The notes beneath the pieces are model-generated. The model saw only the letters and a list, made by a program, of their open reading frames with translations. It searched no databases and had not been told where the DNA came from. This document shows, piece by piece, positions 1-12,237 of a DNA stretch of 64,000 nt. The stretch covers positions 30,618,293-30,682,292 of the forward strand of contig NC_084469.1 of the NCBI RefSeq assembly GCF_027409185.1, read 5' to 3'. This DNA is from Cynocephalus volans (lineage: Eukaryota; Chordata; Mammalia; Dermoptera; Cynocephalidae). The position numbers were made by a program, and so were the translations under genes. Each line of letters opens with the position of its first letter. Position 1 is the stretch's first letter.

Positions 1-180
1 CATATATATATATAACAGTTATATATATACTAAAATAATTTATAAATAATTATATATTACATAAATATATGTTATAATATATATAACAGTTGTGTGTATA
101 TATATATATATATACAGTTAAATATAATATATATATTTAACAGGAAAAATATTTTTATATAAATATGTGTAACACATATA
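1..180. repeat. AT-rich (TA)n low-complexity tract
   Basis: Imperfect TA dinucleotide runs with interspersed A/T spacers. There is no coding potential. It is cut by the window edge, so its full length is unknown. Confidence 0.9.
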
Positions 181-184
181 TTTC

Positions 185-545
185 TAAGATGTTTCTCTTC
201 TTAGAAATTTTGAATTGCTCTTAACTTATTAATGGAATTAGTCCCTTGTTTCATGGGTATTTCAGATATGATATGTCTTTGCCAAAGAAAAGTCCTAAAT
301 TTATACATGGTCAAATTAGTCAATCTTTTCTCCTATAAGATTTTGGTATCTGGTTTGGTATTATGCCTAGAAAGAACCTTTTTTAACTTTTGAATGGACA
401 GATTCATTGTTTCTTTCCCACTGATATAAAATGACATTTTTGCCACATGCTAAATATCCTGATAGTCTTGGGTCTGTTCTTGGGCTCCCTTTTCCAGAAC
501 TACACTTTTTAATCCCTATGGTATTACAATACAAACTAATATGTG
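185..545 (-). mobile_element. Possible very old L1 fragment (antisense)
   Basis: T-rich sequence whose order of phrases (a stretch like 'gtcaatcttttctcctat', then 'tatgcctagaaagaacc') resembles the antisense of the ORF2 3' half of ancient mammalian L1s. It is too diverged to read as protein. Weak call made by eye; it could be unrelated T-rich DNA. Confidence 0.3.
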
Positions 546-554
546 GTCGTTAAG

Positions 555-635
555 GTCTTTTCCTCCTTTCTTTCCTTCATTTCTTCCTTCATCCCTCCTT
601 CCTTCCCTCCCTCCTTCTTTCTTTCCTTATCCATT
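555..635. repeat. Polypyrimidine (CCTT)n tract
   Basis: Degenerate CTTT/CCTT/CCCT tandem units on the plus strand (purine-rich on the other). Simple repeat. Confidence 0.8.
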
Positions 636-639
636 TTAA

Positions 640-1640
640 AAATTCTGCAAATATGGAATAGTGTCAATGTATAAATTTAGGAAAAACTCACACCTTTGAA
701 TTATTGATCTTCCCATTGCGAGACACTCCCTCAAGTCTTCTTTTACAGTATAAGAGATTTTTTTAAAATTAAGAACTTGTGAAACAGAAAATTGAATTTC
801 CTTGACAGGAGGCACATAGAAGTTATCCAGAGTGATTCAAGGGGCTGGAAGGCCAGGCCCTGAGGCAAGCGTAGTGAGTATCTGCTTGTTCTGCAGGAGC
901 TGGCTGCTGAGAATCTCGGAAGCTACCACACGCCACCTGAAACTCTGGAGAAAGATTCCATGTGATTTACTATTCTGATCATTAGAAACATTTGAAGTTA
1001 GAAAAGTAATGGAAATAAGCCATTTTTGTGTGTTTTACAGAGTCTACAAGCCAACAGACTCCTGGCTATATCCAGAGCACAGAGGTGTCGTTTACAATAC
1101 TTCTAAGTAAAACTTATCAGATTTCCCACGGTTTCCAACTCTTCTTGTAAATGAAATCTGTCAACGATGTCCCACAATCTTATTTGTCAGCAGTCATCTA
1201 GGGCTAAGTTTCCATGGCCTTCTTTGGAGAGGGCAAGTAATCTTTGCTAAAACCTTCCCACTGACCACATTATCTGCCCTGTCCTTGAAGACATTTGAGT
1301 TTGTCATCCCTGATTTAGACACTTGATTTTGGGATGTTCAGCACTACCAATAAAGGTTGGATCTGTAATATATATTTTTTTCCTAGAATTTTCTGGTTCC
1401 ATGTGAGTCCTAAATTTATAGTACAGGTAACTTTTACTAGCACATAAAAGGTACTCAAATAATACTAATGGGATGAATCATTGTCTAGTTTTATGGAAGA
1501 TCGTCTCCATATTTAGGAATTATCTAGGGAGAGAAAAGAGGCAGAGACTTGTCATTAAATTGGACCTGATACTAAAGTGGCCTGACATATTTCTATAAAA
1601 GCATAATTCTATTAAATTATTAATTGATTCCAAAACCATT
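640..1640. other. Unassigned intergenic sequence
   Basis: About 1 kb of average-composition DNA. I see no ORF of note, no recognisable repeat and no RNA gene. Confidence 0.5.
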
Positions 1641-2340
1641 TACTGAGCACCTAAAATGTAGAAGAAATAGTACTAAGTATTGAATTCAGAAAAGAGTCAC
1701 AAGCTCTACCGGCAAGATGATGCCTTGGTATTAGAGGGAGCCAAACAGGCCAATTTACAGAAACACAAAGGGTTATAGATGCTGTGTGTCAGATGGCTTA
1801 CAGAAACACAAAGGGTTATAGATGCTGTGTGTCGGCTTACATGCTCTTTGAAAGCAAAGCGAGAAGCCTTTTCTGGCAGGGGTATGAAGGTATTAAGAGA
1901 AGGCATTCTGGAAGAGATGGAGATTGAGCCATGTATTAAAAGGCAGTGGGTATTTGCCAAGCGGACTAGGGAGGAGGTCATTCCAGGGAGAGTGTGACCT
2001 CTTCCAGGGCCCTTTGAGAGTAGTGGTGGGAGTAGGAGATTGTTGCAGCAGGAAAAATGGGAAGTCAGGGATAAAGAACGCAGATGAAGACAGCTCTTTC
2101 GAGAAGTTCAGCTGTGATTGGAAGAAGGGTCGTACCGAGGTAGTCAATAGAGGAGCAGCATATTAAAGGAGAGTTGGATTTTGTTTAGTTTTGTTTGAAG
2201 ATGAGAGGAAATGCATGTTTATAAGATGGTAGGGAAACACCGACAAAAAGGACCACAGTTAAGATGCCCAGGAAAGAGGAGCTCATTGATGGAGTGAGAT
2301 AGAAAAAGAGATGTGAGAAAATGAAACAGTCATAACAGAA
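1640..2340. repeat. Diverged old interspersed repeat, class unresolved
   Basis: It opens with a phrase like 'tactgagcacctaaaatg' and continues with purine-rich text (gaaggcattctggaagagat, then gaggtcattccagggag). That is the order seen in a common old mammalian interspersed repeat whose family name I cannot give with certainty. Related phrases recur near 12490-12620 and 63546-64000. Short ORFs here look like chance. Confidence 0.3.
1755..1833 (+). repeat. 43-bp direct tandem duplication
   Basis: The sequence beginning ttacagaaacacaaagggtt is present twice in succession, at 1755 and 1798. The first 36 bases are identical; after them the second copy lacks the four bases AGAT. The near identity implies a recent local duplication. 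Confidence 0.9.
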
Positions 2341-3220
2341 ATGCTTGATTTTCTGTATATTAACATATTTATTGGTTGAGAGAAAGAACTCACTAAAGTA
2401 TTTATTGAAGGAAATACGGTAGAATATAATAACTGGACTCTAGGTAATTGTTATCTCTAATTTACTTTGCTAACAAATGATTTTGTTAATAATTGATTAA
2501 TTCAATTGTTAACAACATCTATTCATTACAACTGCCCTCGAGGAACTCATAATACACAGAAGATTATAACAAAATATATTAATTACAGTGATAGAGTTTG
2601 CATAGCTTGTTATAAAGCCCAGAGACCTAATAATCTCTCATCCACAGAACTTACAAGCATTGAAAACCAGGATTGCCTTGCAATATTCATGTAAAGTTTA
2701 AATTTTAAACTATAGATGTGTAGGTTCCTTTTACTTATTCATTCACCCAGTAAATCCTTATTGAAATCCTATTAAACGTTCAGCACGATGCTTGACACGT
2801 GGGTACAGAGAAAAAAAACTCAGTCGCTACCTTCAAAGAATTCAGTCTGTTGTGGCAAAGTGCTGTACCAATGTTGGTTGTTAATACATAATCATTATCA
2901 TTGTGTATTTTCATCTGAGATGTCTCTTAGAATTACTGTCAGAGGCATAAATTTCTCCCTTAGAGGCTTGCATGACAACTCTAAAAACAATGTGAAGTTA
3001 AGCATATACAAATACAGTGTACATAGAAATATATATACAGTATTTAAATGTAGTAATAATAATTAGTATATAGTTGTAGTAAATATAGTAATAATTTAGT
3101 AATATAGTAATAATTATAATTAAGTAGAGCAATAATCATTTCTTACATGCAAGTACTACTTCCTTATTCAGAAACACATTAGCATCTTATTTGATTTTCA
3201 AGACAGCCATGTCTGACCTA
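2341..3220. other. AT-rich intergenic stretch
   Basis: AT-rich sequence with an ATTAGTA/TAGTAATA-rich patch at about 3050-3125 and a short piece (2735-2880) that resembles the start of the old repeat described at 1640. No gene is seen. Confidence 0.5.
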
Positions 3221-3221
3221 C

Positions 3222-3320
3222 AGTGTAGGCACCATTATTACTCTTTATTTTACAGATGAAAAACTTGAAGTGCAGGACACACATGCTTGCTCAAGGTTAC
3301 AGAGTTTTGAAATAAATCAT
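3222..3320 (-). mobile_element. MIR SINE fragment
   Basis: Antisense MIR text: a phrase 'ttattttacagatgaaaaac' followed by 'gctcaaggttacagag', the reverse complement of the MIR central block. Ancient tRNA-derived SINE shared by mammals. Confidence 0.65.
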
Positions 3321-6300
3321 AGAACTTAACATGTTGAAATCTGGAAGATGGCTCCAAGGATGGGTAGAATATTTTAAACAATTTTGAATAAAGTTGTACA
3401 TCATCATTACAATTGTTTGTAATAGAGTCTACTAGAAAAATATTATCATGTTCTTCTTTAATAAAATAAGCAGCATCTATAGGAAACCTAGAACCAAACA
3501 ATACACTTAATGGCAAAACTCTAGAAGAGTCTCCTATAAACTTGAGGCCAAAGTACAAGTGCCCATTACAGTCACCGTTATTTCGGTAGTTTGGGAGATT
3601 TTGCTAATTTGCATAATTTTGCATATTGAATTACCTCATTCACATTAATGTTTTTATCTGCCCTGATGGTTCCTCATTACCAAACTTCAGATGCATATAT
3701 TCGTCAGTCTAAAGGACATTTCCACATGCATTGCAAACCAGACATCATGATTCAACTCATCTCCTCCCCAGCCTTGCTCTTCTTCTGATATCTGTTCATT
3801 TGTACACCATCATCTGGTCACCTATATTTAAATTTGAAGGTTACCTGTCCTTGACCCTCTTAGCATCCTTGACTGTCTCATGCAGCATGCACGTACGAAC
3901 CAATAAAAATGAACTGGAAAGTATCCACAAATATTGGAGTTCTGACACCTACTCTTTCGTGTTCCCTCTTTGTTTTGTCTCTGATCACATTTCCACCCAA
4001 CTCTAAACTTTCTTACTCTGAAATCTTACTTTCTCCTGCCTCTGGCCCCCAAAATTGGTGTTTAGCCTTGGTCTCTAGTATTAGAACTTCTGTTTTCTCC
4101 TACGCCTTTCCACACCCAGGCCCCTCCTCAAGGGGCCCAGCCTTGAGACCTTGAGTTGCTCAGTGTTGGCCTCTTGTCTCATCCTGCTATCCAGGCCTCT
4201 TTTGCAAGAGAACCTCACAGAATTGTTGGCTGTTCTGTAGGTATGTTCTCCAGCCCTTACTCTAGGATGTGAAAACTGCAGGGAGTCACTGGTTCAACGT
4301 GGGTCGGGAATCTCTATTTGCTGACCAGAAACTGACAGGAATAGCCCAGAGCTATGGAACCAGTACTGAAAATTCCCCCAAGAAAATGAGGATATAAATC
4401 TGGCCTACACTTAGCTTGCCCTGTAATGGATCTGGCACAAGACCCCATATGGGTAAGAAATACACGTAGCCACAATCTTCCCCTGAAGATTAGTATATAG
4501 GGAACTTTATCAGATGGCCAATGTGCGACCCAGTGGTCCCTGATATTCCCCATCTGGAAACTTATTAGCATACAATCACTTAGTGCAGCCAAACCCTATA
4601 CTTATTGGTGCATCCATCATTTCTATTAATAAATTCCTGAAGCTCTCATTTTACCTGCCTCTTTAATATATTTTAATCCTGCTTCAAAATTATAACCAGG
4701 TAAATTGCCTCTAACTTGTGTCTAAATAGGAGGTAGAAGAGTTGCTTATACTACAAGAGTACATCGTTGATGGCCTGTGACACATACTTTGATATGCTGC
4801 CTTTACAAGCCTGACCACAAATCCACTTATTATGGTCATCTTTGATTTGGTCTTCATTGATTACCTTTTTTTCTTGAGAATGAGTTGCATTTTCCTGTGT
4901 CTTTGTATGTTGTGTGATTTGGAATTGTATCTTTGACCTGATGAGTTATACATTGCAGAGACTTTGGATTCTGTTATGTTCCTTTGAAGAGAGCTAATTT
5001 TGTTGTTGTTCTTGTTTTGTTTTTTATCTATAATTTATAGTTGTTATCTATGGGAGAGTTGTCTTAGTAGGAGCTACTCCTCCAATCCGGAAGCCAGAAG
5101 CTTTCCAAGCCCCTTAACTTGGGACAAAAATTCATCAGTCCTTCCACTTCTCTTGAGGAAACCCTCATGCTTTTCATAAATAAATAAGAAACTGGGAAGC
5201 TCTGGCTGTCCCAAGACTGAACAATTCCTATGCAATGACAATATGAGAAGGCTGGCTGACTTCCTATGGGACTGCACGATCACATGTTTTCTAGGCCCCG
5301 CATCTCACAAGGTCCTGGTCTGGCATCTCTAGGCTGACACTAAGTGCCTTTCTGAGACAGAAATTTAAATGCTTTTTCATTTGGTGTTTAGCCTAGGAAT
5401 ATGGATATTATATTCACTGAGCTGAGGTAGGAAACCCTTAGAAAATTAAACCTATCCAAAGATTCCAGAATATCGCCAGTACGACTGCTTCCCCTCTGGT
5501 CTTGCTATTCATTGGTCCCCAGTAAGAGTAGTGTCATTGGAGAATAGAGGGTGGAAGCAAGATTGCAATGGGTTAAAAAACAATTAGGAGGTGATTGGGG
5601 GAGGCAGCCAATCAAGACTATAGTTTCAATTTTTAATGAAAAGGAGGAGAGCTTGGAAGGATATTAGGGATCAAAGGAAGATTTTTTTTTTAATAAAGAA
5701 AGACATGAAATGACTAAGAAGAAGAAAGAATGAAAGTATAAGAGATACAAAGATTATTGTTTAAAGCACATCTCTCTAAAGCAGATGAAAATATGCTTGT
5801 ATTGGGGGAGGGCAGGAAGGTGAGACCATTCACATCAGCTTTCTTGATCTCTGTGAAATAAGAAACAAGGTGGTGTAGTAAGAGGATGGATAGTGAGGGT
5901 TTGGGGGAGCAGTCGGGGCTTCGGGAGAGGAGTAAGGTGAGCACAGAGGGGAATGGGAGAGGGGCCTGCCTGGGCAATGTATATCTTGAACTTGGTAGAT
6001 TAATGAAACTAAAGGATTTTACTCAAACAGTTCATTTTTTCAACTGAACAAATGGATATGGATGTGGAAAGACTGAATATTGTGAAACATTGATTCTTCC
6101 CTAATTATAGATCTGATTTTTTTTAGTCTATGCTGAAATGAACCACTTTATAAATTTGAAAAACATAGTTTACTTGAACAAAATGAAGAAGATAGGTAAA
6201 ATTATCATGAAAGAGAAGATTGATGACAGAAGGTATCTTAAAATATAACATAAACTTTCAAAAATTAACACAGAATATTACTGGTAAAGAATTAACAAAC

Positions 6301-6398
6301 AGATCAATGGAAACGTATCAACAGTTTTAAACTCCTTTTACCTACTACTGTAATAACTGCTATTACTACTAATTATATTAATACCTATCTCTTAGCAG
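3321..6398. other. Unassigned intergenic sequence
   Basis: About 3 kb in which I recognise no gene, RNA or named repeat. The ORFs here (all under about 105 codons) have unremarkable composition and no domain I can name. Old repeat debris may be present but is beyond by-eye detection. Confidence 0.45.
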
Positions 6399-6635
6399 GC
6401 TTACCATATGCCAGGCACTGTACCAACTACGTTGAATAGATTATTTAATTTTACTTCTACAATAACCCTATAAGGTCTTATTCCCATTTTAAGTGTAAGT
6501 AAAGTGAGGCTCTCAGATGTTAAGAAATCTGCCCCAAGTATACAGCTAGCTAGCAAGTTGAGAAGCCAGAATTCAAAGCAAGACAATCTGATTCCAAAGC
6601 TCACATTCTTAACCATTGTACTGTACTGCCTCAGA
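6399..6635 (-). mobile_element. MIR SINE (antisense, nearly full length)
   Basis: It runs from 'ccatatgccaggcactgtac' through 'ttcccattttaagtgtaagt', 'acagctagctagcaag' and 'ttcttaaccattgtactgta'. This is the reverse complement of MIR read from its 3' part to its tRNA-like 5' end. Confidence 0.75.
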
Positions 6636-6784
6636 GATATGCTTTAGTTGGCTTTTCATAAAACTAAAAAGTGGAAATAAAAACTAAAATTTCAACAACT
6701 GTAGAATTATTTTAAAGTACTCATCATGAATTATGTTTGATGAGGTGATGAGAACACTTAAGTTTTCTTTAAAAGTAGAATATT

Positions 6785-8335
6785 GGTCTGCTGACCAAGA
6801 GGCCCAAGTGAGTACACCAGGCCTGCACTGCATCCGGGCTCAACCCAGGGACAGTCCCACCCACACTGCAGCACCAGAGAGGCCTGCCTGCCTGCCAACT
6901 GAGCAGCCACCCAGGTGAGTGTGCTGGATAGCACCATACCCAGGTACAACACAGCTGCAGGCCTGCCCAGACCAAGCACTGAAGAGTCCCGCCCACTGAC
7001 CAAACAGCAGCCAAGGCAGCCCCCCCACACACTCAACTGCACTGATACAAGAAAAGTCACCAGCAGAACCTAGAGATAGAGGAGGAAGTCTTCCCCCTTA
7101 GAGCCCACTCCAGAGTGATAGAAGAAACAAGTGTTCTACCAGATGACCAAACATCAGCATAAAAATAATAGAACTACAAATAAACAAGAAGATATGACAC
7201 CACCAAAGGAATATGGTAATTCTCAGGTAGCAAACCCCATAGAGCAAGAAACCCTTGAGATGTCTGAAAAGGAATTCCAAACACCGATCTTAAGAAAAGT
7301 CCAAGAAATAAGAGAAGAATCAATTAGAGAACACAATGAAACAAGAAAAAATATCTGGGATATGAAGGAGGAAATTTACAAAGAGATTAATAACTTAGAA
7401 AATAATGTAACAGAACACCTAGAAATGAAGGGTTCTCTCAATAAAAAAAATAAAAATAAAAAACAGAACTGAAAGCTTGAGCAGCAGGCTAGAGAAAGCA
7501 GAAGAAAGAATTTCAGAACTTGAAGACAAGAAAAAGGAAAAAAGAATTTTAAAAAGTGAAGAAAATTTGAGAGAGCTAGCAGACAACAAACAGACAAATG
7601 CAGCAAGAACATACATTGGGGAAAAGACTGCCTCTTCAATAAATGGTGCTGGGAAAATTGGACATCCATTTGCAGAAAAATGAAACTGGACCTGTACCTC
7701 TCACATATACCATAATCAACTCAAAATACATCAAAGACTTAAGTATAAGACCTGAAACCATAAAATTACTAAAGGAAAACAGGGGAAACACTCCAGGAGG
7801 TAGGAATTGGCAAAGACTTTATGAATAAAACCCCAGAACACAAGCAACAACAACAAAATAAATAAATGAGATTACATCAAACTAAAATGCTTCTGCACAG
7901 CAAAGAAACAATCAACAGAGTGGAAAGACAACCTACGTAATGGAAGAAAATATTTGCAAACTATACATCCAACAAGGGATTAATATGCAGAATATGAAGA
8001 ACTCAAAAAACTATACAGTAAAAAAAAAAAATCCAATTAAAAAAAGGGGAAAGGAGATGAATAGACATTTTTCAAAGGAAGACATACAAATGGCCAACAG
8101 GTACAAGAAAAAAGGCTCAGCATCACTAGTCATCAGAGAAACGCAAATCAAAACCACACTGAGATATCACCTCACCCCGGTTAGCCTGGCCATGATTGAA
8201 AAGACCAAGAATAACAAATGCTGGCGAGGATGCGAGGAAAGGGGAACTCTTCCACGCTGTTGATGGGACTGTAAATTAACACAGCCATTATGGAGAACAG
8301 TATGGAGGCTTCTCAAACAACTTTACAATAAAAAT
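6785..8335 (+). mobile_element. LINE-1 with large internal deletion
   Basis: The left part is L1 5' UTR followed by the start of ORF1 (ATG at 7143). It encodes a recognisable N-terminus with an EQETLEM block and a coiled-coil region, with a frame break after 7472 near a run of A. At about 7613 the sequence jumps into the 3' part of ORF2 (a GGGGAAAAGACTGCCTCTTC block), then runs to the ORF2 C-terminal region and stops near 8335 without a 3' UTR or tail. Compared with the full-length copy at 15761, roughly 3.5 kb is missing between the two parts. No target duplication was found. Both ORFs are dead. Confidence 0.85.
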
Positions 8336-8429
8336 TATGCATTAATTAAGCCAACTTTAAAAAAAGTTATACCTTAAAAAAAAGCAATGTGAAAAGTCAA
8401 TGAGAGGAAAAGGTGCCAGAATCAAGTTC

Positions 8430-8530
8430 TTATCCGGGGCCCAGCCTGAGCTCCAGCATGGGCACACTCTCTGGCCGTGGCAAGTCACCTAAGACCCTGG
8501 ATCTTATTTTTCCCATCTAAAACATGGTAA
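8430..8530 (+). mobile_element. MIR SINE fragment
   Basis: Phrases 'cagcctgagctccagcatgg', 'ggccgtggcaagtcacctaa' and 'cccatctaaaacatggtaac' follow the order of the MIR central region in sense orientation. Confidence 0.5.
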
Positions 8531-8676
8531 CTGTATCTTTCCTTCTTTTTTGAGACATTAGGAGACTGGAATGATGTCAGGTACCTAATATTTCTTAATA
8601 AAGTCCAAAATATTAGACAAATGAGAGAAAACCTTAAGGACTGAGGTTGTTTGTCTGCCTTTGGATTCCTGTGCAA

Positions 8677-8873
8677 TCCCTGGGGGGTTAATTTTTAGGG
8701 CCTCTAGGTGCTAATTAGCTCCTATATAGACAAAGCACCAGGACAGATTCTCTTGGCCCCTGCCTCCCTCCCTTTATAAGCCTTTTGGAGACAGGCCACC
8801 TTGGGCCAGCTTAGCTGTCGCTCCCCTCTCCACAAGAAACCCCACCCAGAGGGTCCAGAGTGCACACAGGAAG
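8677..8873 (+). promoter_or_regulatory. Candidate promoter and first non-coding exon of the OR3A gene
   Basis: Seen in order: TCCCTGGGGG (8677-8686), close to the Olf-1/EBF core TCCCNNGGGA; an AT-rich TTAATTTT (8688); CTAATTAG (8711-8718), a homeodomain (Lhx2/Emx-type) core; TATATA (8723); and TTTATAAG (8773-8780). About 90 bases further is a strong donor, AAG|GTGAGC, with the cut after 8873. O/E plus homeodomain sites just upstream of a TATA box and a short non-coding exon is the known layout of OR promoters. The coding exon with a matching acceptor lies 4.5 kb downstream on the same strand. Transcription start would be near 8805. The function is inference; individual motifs this short occur by chance. 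Confidence 0.4.
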
Positions 8874-8879
8874 GTGAGC

Positions 8880-10255
8880 CCCCCATGAGCTTTCCCACTG
8901 CTCCGAGCCTCCTATTCCCTTCCTTCTTGAGCAGAGGTGGATGAAAATTACTCATAATCTTCACATGGCTTTTTTCTGGTTGATAGGAGAATGAAAGACT
9001 GGGTGATGCTTGGATTCAGGGAGTGGTAGTGAAATACAACGATGAGGTTTTTCACTGTACGTGGTTGGAAGAATGAAGAACCGAGCTGGCACATATGTAG
9101 AAGAAAGTCAGAAGGGACTGATTGGGAGAAAGAGCAGAGACACAGAGAGAGTCCGGGGAGAGCCAAGGCGGCTATTGAGGTTGATCCTGGCAGAGAGAAC
9201 AACGAAATCAATATTTATAGATTGACTCTTATACACCTAAGTTAATCTAGGGATAATGTAGTACAGCCTTTCATATTACAGAAGGGAAATGAAAAAATAT
9301 ATATATATATACATATACATACAAATACACATACACACATAGTCATATATATGGTAAGGGTTTTGGGAGACAGCAGGGGTTGGCAGAAAAAGAACAAGCT
9401 CTCCATTCAGAACGAACTATGACATATGTGACCTTAAACTAGTTAATTTTTGAGGTTCACTTTTCTCATTTGCAAAATGATTACTTATATTTGAAAATTT
9501 GTGTAAAATTTAATGGGCTAACGTATAATGGAGTAAAGTGGAGTAACATACCTGACAAAAAGTTTATATTCAAATAAATGCTTGCCTGCTATTTTCTCTT
9601 CCTTCTTGCCTTCCGTCTTTTCTTCCTTCTTTTTTCCTTTCCCCAAGGTCTCAATGCTAGTTAGTAGTAGAAACTTGCTTATAACACAAATAACACAAGC
9701 ATCTGCACTCCAACTCCAGAGCTCTTTCCACTGTGCTGAGTTGTCCTTATATACTAAAAGAATGAGGGAGAGAGACTTGGCATGGCTTTGTGGATGGAAG
9801 TTACTGTGTAGAGCAAATTGGACCTGAAGGCCTGGAGTAGACCGAACCTTGCATGGACAGGCAGGGTGAGACATGATCAGAGAAGTGGGGAGTGAACAAA
9901 TTTGACCAGGATAGAAAGATGTAGCTGCTGCTCAGAGCAAGGCTGAACTCTATCACTATGCTGTGCTGCTATGATTTCAAACACAGATTGGGATTGTCTT
10001 CATGTTAAACTGGGAAATCCATCTGGGAAGACACTTCCTAAGGTGACAGGGCTTCTCACAAATACCCTCTGTCCTCTCGCCAGAATAAATAACCTGTATC
10101 ATCAAAGTGCCCCCGCCCAGGAATGGCAGGTGTTGGGATATTCCTGATGAGTCCCCTTGCCACCACTGATCAGATTCCCTGGCTTAGGTCTTAGCTCCCA
10201 CTTAATAGCTATGCAGATCAAAATCACTCAGTCACTCTCTTTCAGAGGAGTAGAG
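8880..10255. other. Unassigned sequence, putative OR3A intron 1 (5' part)
   Basis: No gene or named repeat is recognised apart from simple repeats at about 9296-9345 and a CTTCC-rich tract at 9593-9650. If the promoter at 8677 is real, this is intronic. Confidence 0.4.
9296..9345. repeat. (TA)n/(CA)n microsatellite
   Basis: Mixed TA and ACATAC units: a simple repeat with degenerate edges. Confidence 0.85.
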
Positions 10256-10257
10256 TG

Positions 10258-10497
10258 AAGCATTGGAGAGCATTGACTTTGACACCAGGCTGCCTGGGTT
10301 TGAATCCCAGTTCCACCGCTCACTAGCTGCATAACTTCAGGCAAATGAACTTACCTCTTTGTGCCTCAGTTTCCTATCTGTAAGATGGAGATTATACTCG
10401 GACCTACTTCATAGAGTTTTTTGAGAATTAAATGAGGTAATACATGTAAAATGCTTAGAACATAGTAAAGCCTCACCAAGTATTAGTTATTATTATA
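10258..10497 (+). mobile_element. MIR SINE (nearly full length)
   Basis: Clear sense MIR: 'gctgcctgggtttgaatccc' (tRNA-like B-box area), 'tgtgcctcagtttcctatct', 'attaaatgaggtaatacatg', ending in TTATTATTAT. Among the best-preserved ancient repeats in the window. Confidence 0.9.
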
Positions 10498-10507
10498 ACA
10501 ACCTGAG

Positions 10508-10601
10508 GTGTTTTAAGAAATTATATAACAACCTGAAATATATAGCATTTCAGGTTGTTTCAAGATAACATCTCAGCTTGTTACAAAAGTTCTTAAAACA
10601 C
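10508..10601. repeat. Nested inverted repeat / hairpin
   Basis: Two perfect arm pairs share one axis. The inner stem is AACAACCTGAAAT (10527-10539) with its complement at 10547-10559 and a 7-base loop. The outer stem is GTGTTTTAAGAA (10508-10519) with its complement at 10590-10601. The region between the stems is imperfectly paired. It sits at the 3' end of the MIR. Confidence 0.85.
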
Positions 10602-10644
10602 AGAAAGTATAACAATATTCAATATAAAATGATTGAATAAAAAT

Positions 10645-10765
10645 ATTAGTTATTATTATTATAACCTATCTTATAGGATTTTTGTAAGGATTGAATGAGG
10701 TAATACATAAAAGCCACTTGGGCAAAATAACTTGATAAATATCAAGCAGAATTGCTTGATAAATG
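10645..10765 (+). mobile_element. MIR SINE 3' fragment
   Basis: A second MIR-like piece just downstream of the hairpin: 'ataacctatcttataggatt' then 'gattgaatgaggtaatacat', the 3' half of MIR in sense orientation. Confidence 0.55.
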
Positions 10766-12237
10766 TTGCACGTCACTGGCTGTCCTCTGATTTCACCATC
10801 TCCGGGGAACATCAAATGCTCCTACACTAACGTCAAATGCTACATTTTGCTGGGTCTCCCCAGCAGTCAGGGGGAGATTTTATGGGAAAAGCTCACAACA
10901 GAAGAAATGTATCTTCTCCAATGATGGAGCAAGAATGGATGAGAAAGGGATTATTGCCTGTTTGCTTTTTACAGAAGGAAGGAAAGGGCTAAGATTAATC
11001 CTCAGGCTCTTTCACCCACAGTAATAAGTGTGCTTCAGATTTCTAGTTCCTTCATTACAGCCAGCCTTCCTGGCCCCTAGACAAGACGCTCCCAACCACC
11101 CGTCCAAGAACATCCACTTAACTTCAGAGGGAAAAGAACTAGCAGAGTATGTGTGCAGTGACTTTTTTCTTCCTCAGCTATGCTCAGAGAAGGTCTTTTT
11201 CTAAGACTTTATCAATGCAGAGTGGCTAGGAATCTGTTATTTTTTCTCTATCTTATATTTTAGTGAATGTAGGAATTCCCATGTTTTAAGCAAGACTTCT
11301 TTCTTTTTTAGGGAAATGTGTTAATTTTCCCTTTTTAATTTGCTGATATTGATGAAATCTGAAGTCATGTTACCTGCATGTCCTGTCTCCTTTGTGACAC
11401 TCGGACATTTCCTGTCCTCTATTTCCTGAGCCCAGAGGGCTCTGTCTTCCTAGTTTCACTGTCTCATCCCCCAACTCCCTCTGACAGCTCTGTTATGCCT
11501 GTGTTGTTCTGAACCCAGGCAGATTCAACCTCTCTGAGAACTCTACATTGGGGAATCTTCCTGCCAAACTACATTGTGATCTCCTTGAAGGCAAGGGTGC
11601 CTTTTCTCCTTACTTTGTTGCTTCCGTAGCACCCTGGCCAGGACAGCTGTATTAGATGGAGAAACCATGATGCCTGGCCTACCTCCCACATTCTGGAGGG
11701 GGGTCTCCAAGGCACATGTTTAGGTCAAGACAGGCATTGCTACTCTGCTCTGGATCTGAGTGCAGCTCCTTATATAGCCGAAATTTGCCGAAGCCTGGGG
11801 TTGTAATAGAAAACATAACCTGAGCTTACAATGTCTGAGGGGCCAGTGGCTGGATTCCCACGGAGCAGATCAGTAGTGGTCCCAGCTGGGAGGTCAATTC
11901 TGCAAAGGAAGGCACTTGTCTTTTTCCCCAGGAGGTTCAGCACTGACCTAACAGAGTGTGAGACCAGCAGATAGCCAACAGCTTTTCTAGAATAGGACAA
12001 GACAGAAGTGTCGGGAGTACTGTGGAATCTCCCGTGGTAGCCTATTAGCATAACCTACACTCTGTCTTGTACTATCAATTTTGAGTGGCCTTACGTGTGA
12101 CTTTGGGCAAGCTACTCCTCTTAATGGTTCAGTTCCCTGTCCCTTTCCTTATATGCAAGTACTAGAATGATTCAGGTTGTTAATTTTCTACAACATCAGA
12201 GAAAGAAAAGATGAATTAAAGACTGGGGTGCCTAAGG
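10766..12237. other. Unassigned sequence with probable L2 debris
   Basis: No gene is seen. The stretch 11560-11670 ('gatctccttgaaggcaaggg', 'gtagcaccctggccaggaca') resembles antisense L2 3'-end text. The ORF at 11770-12051 (-, 93 codons) shows no recognisable domain. Confidence 0.4.
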
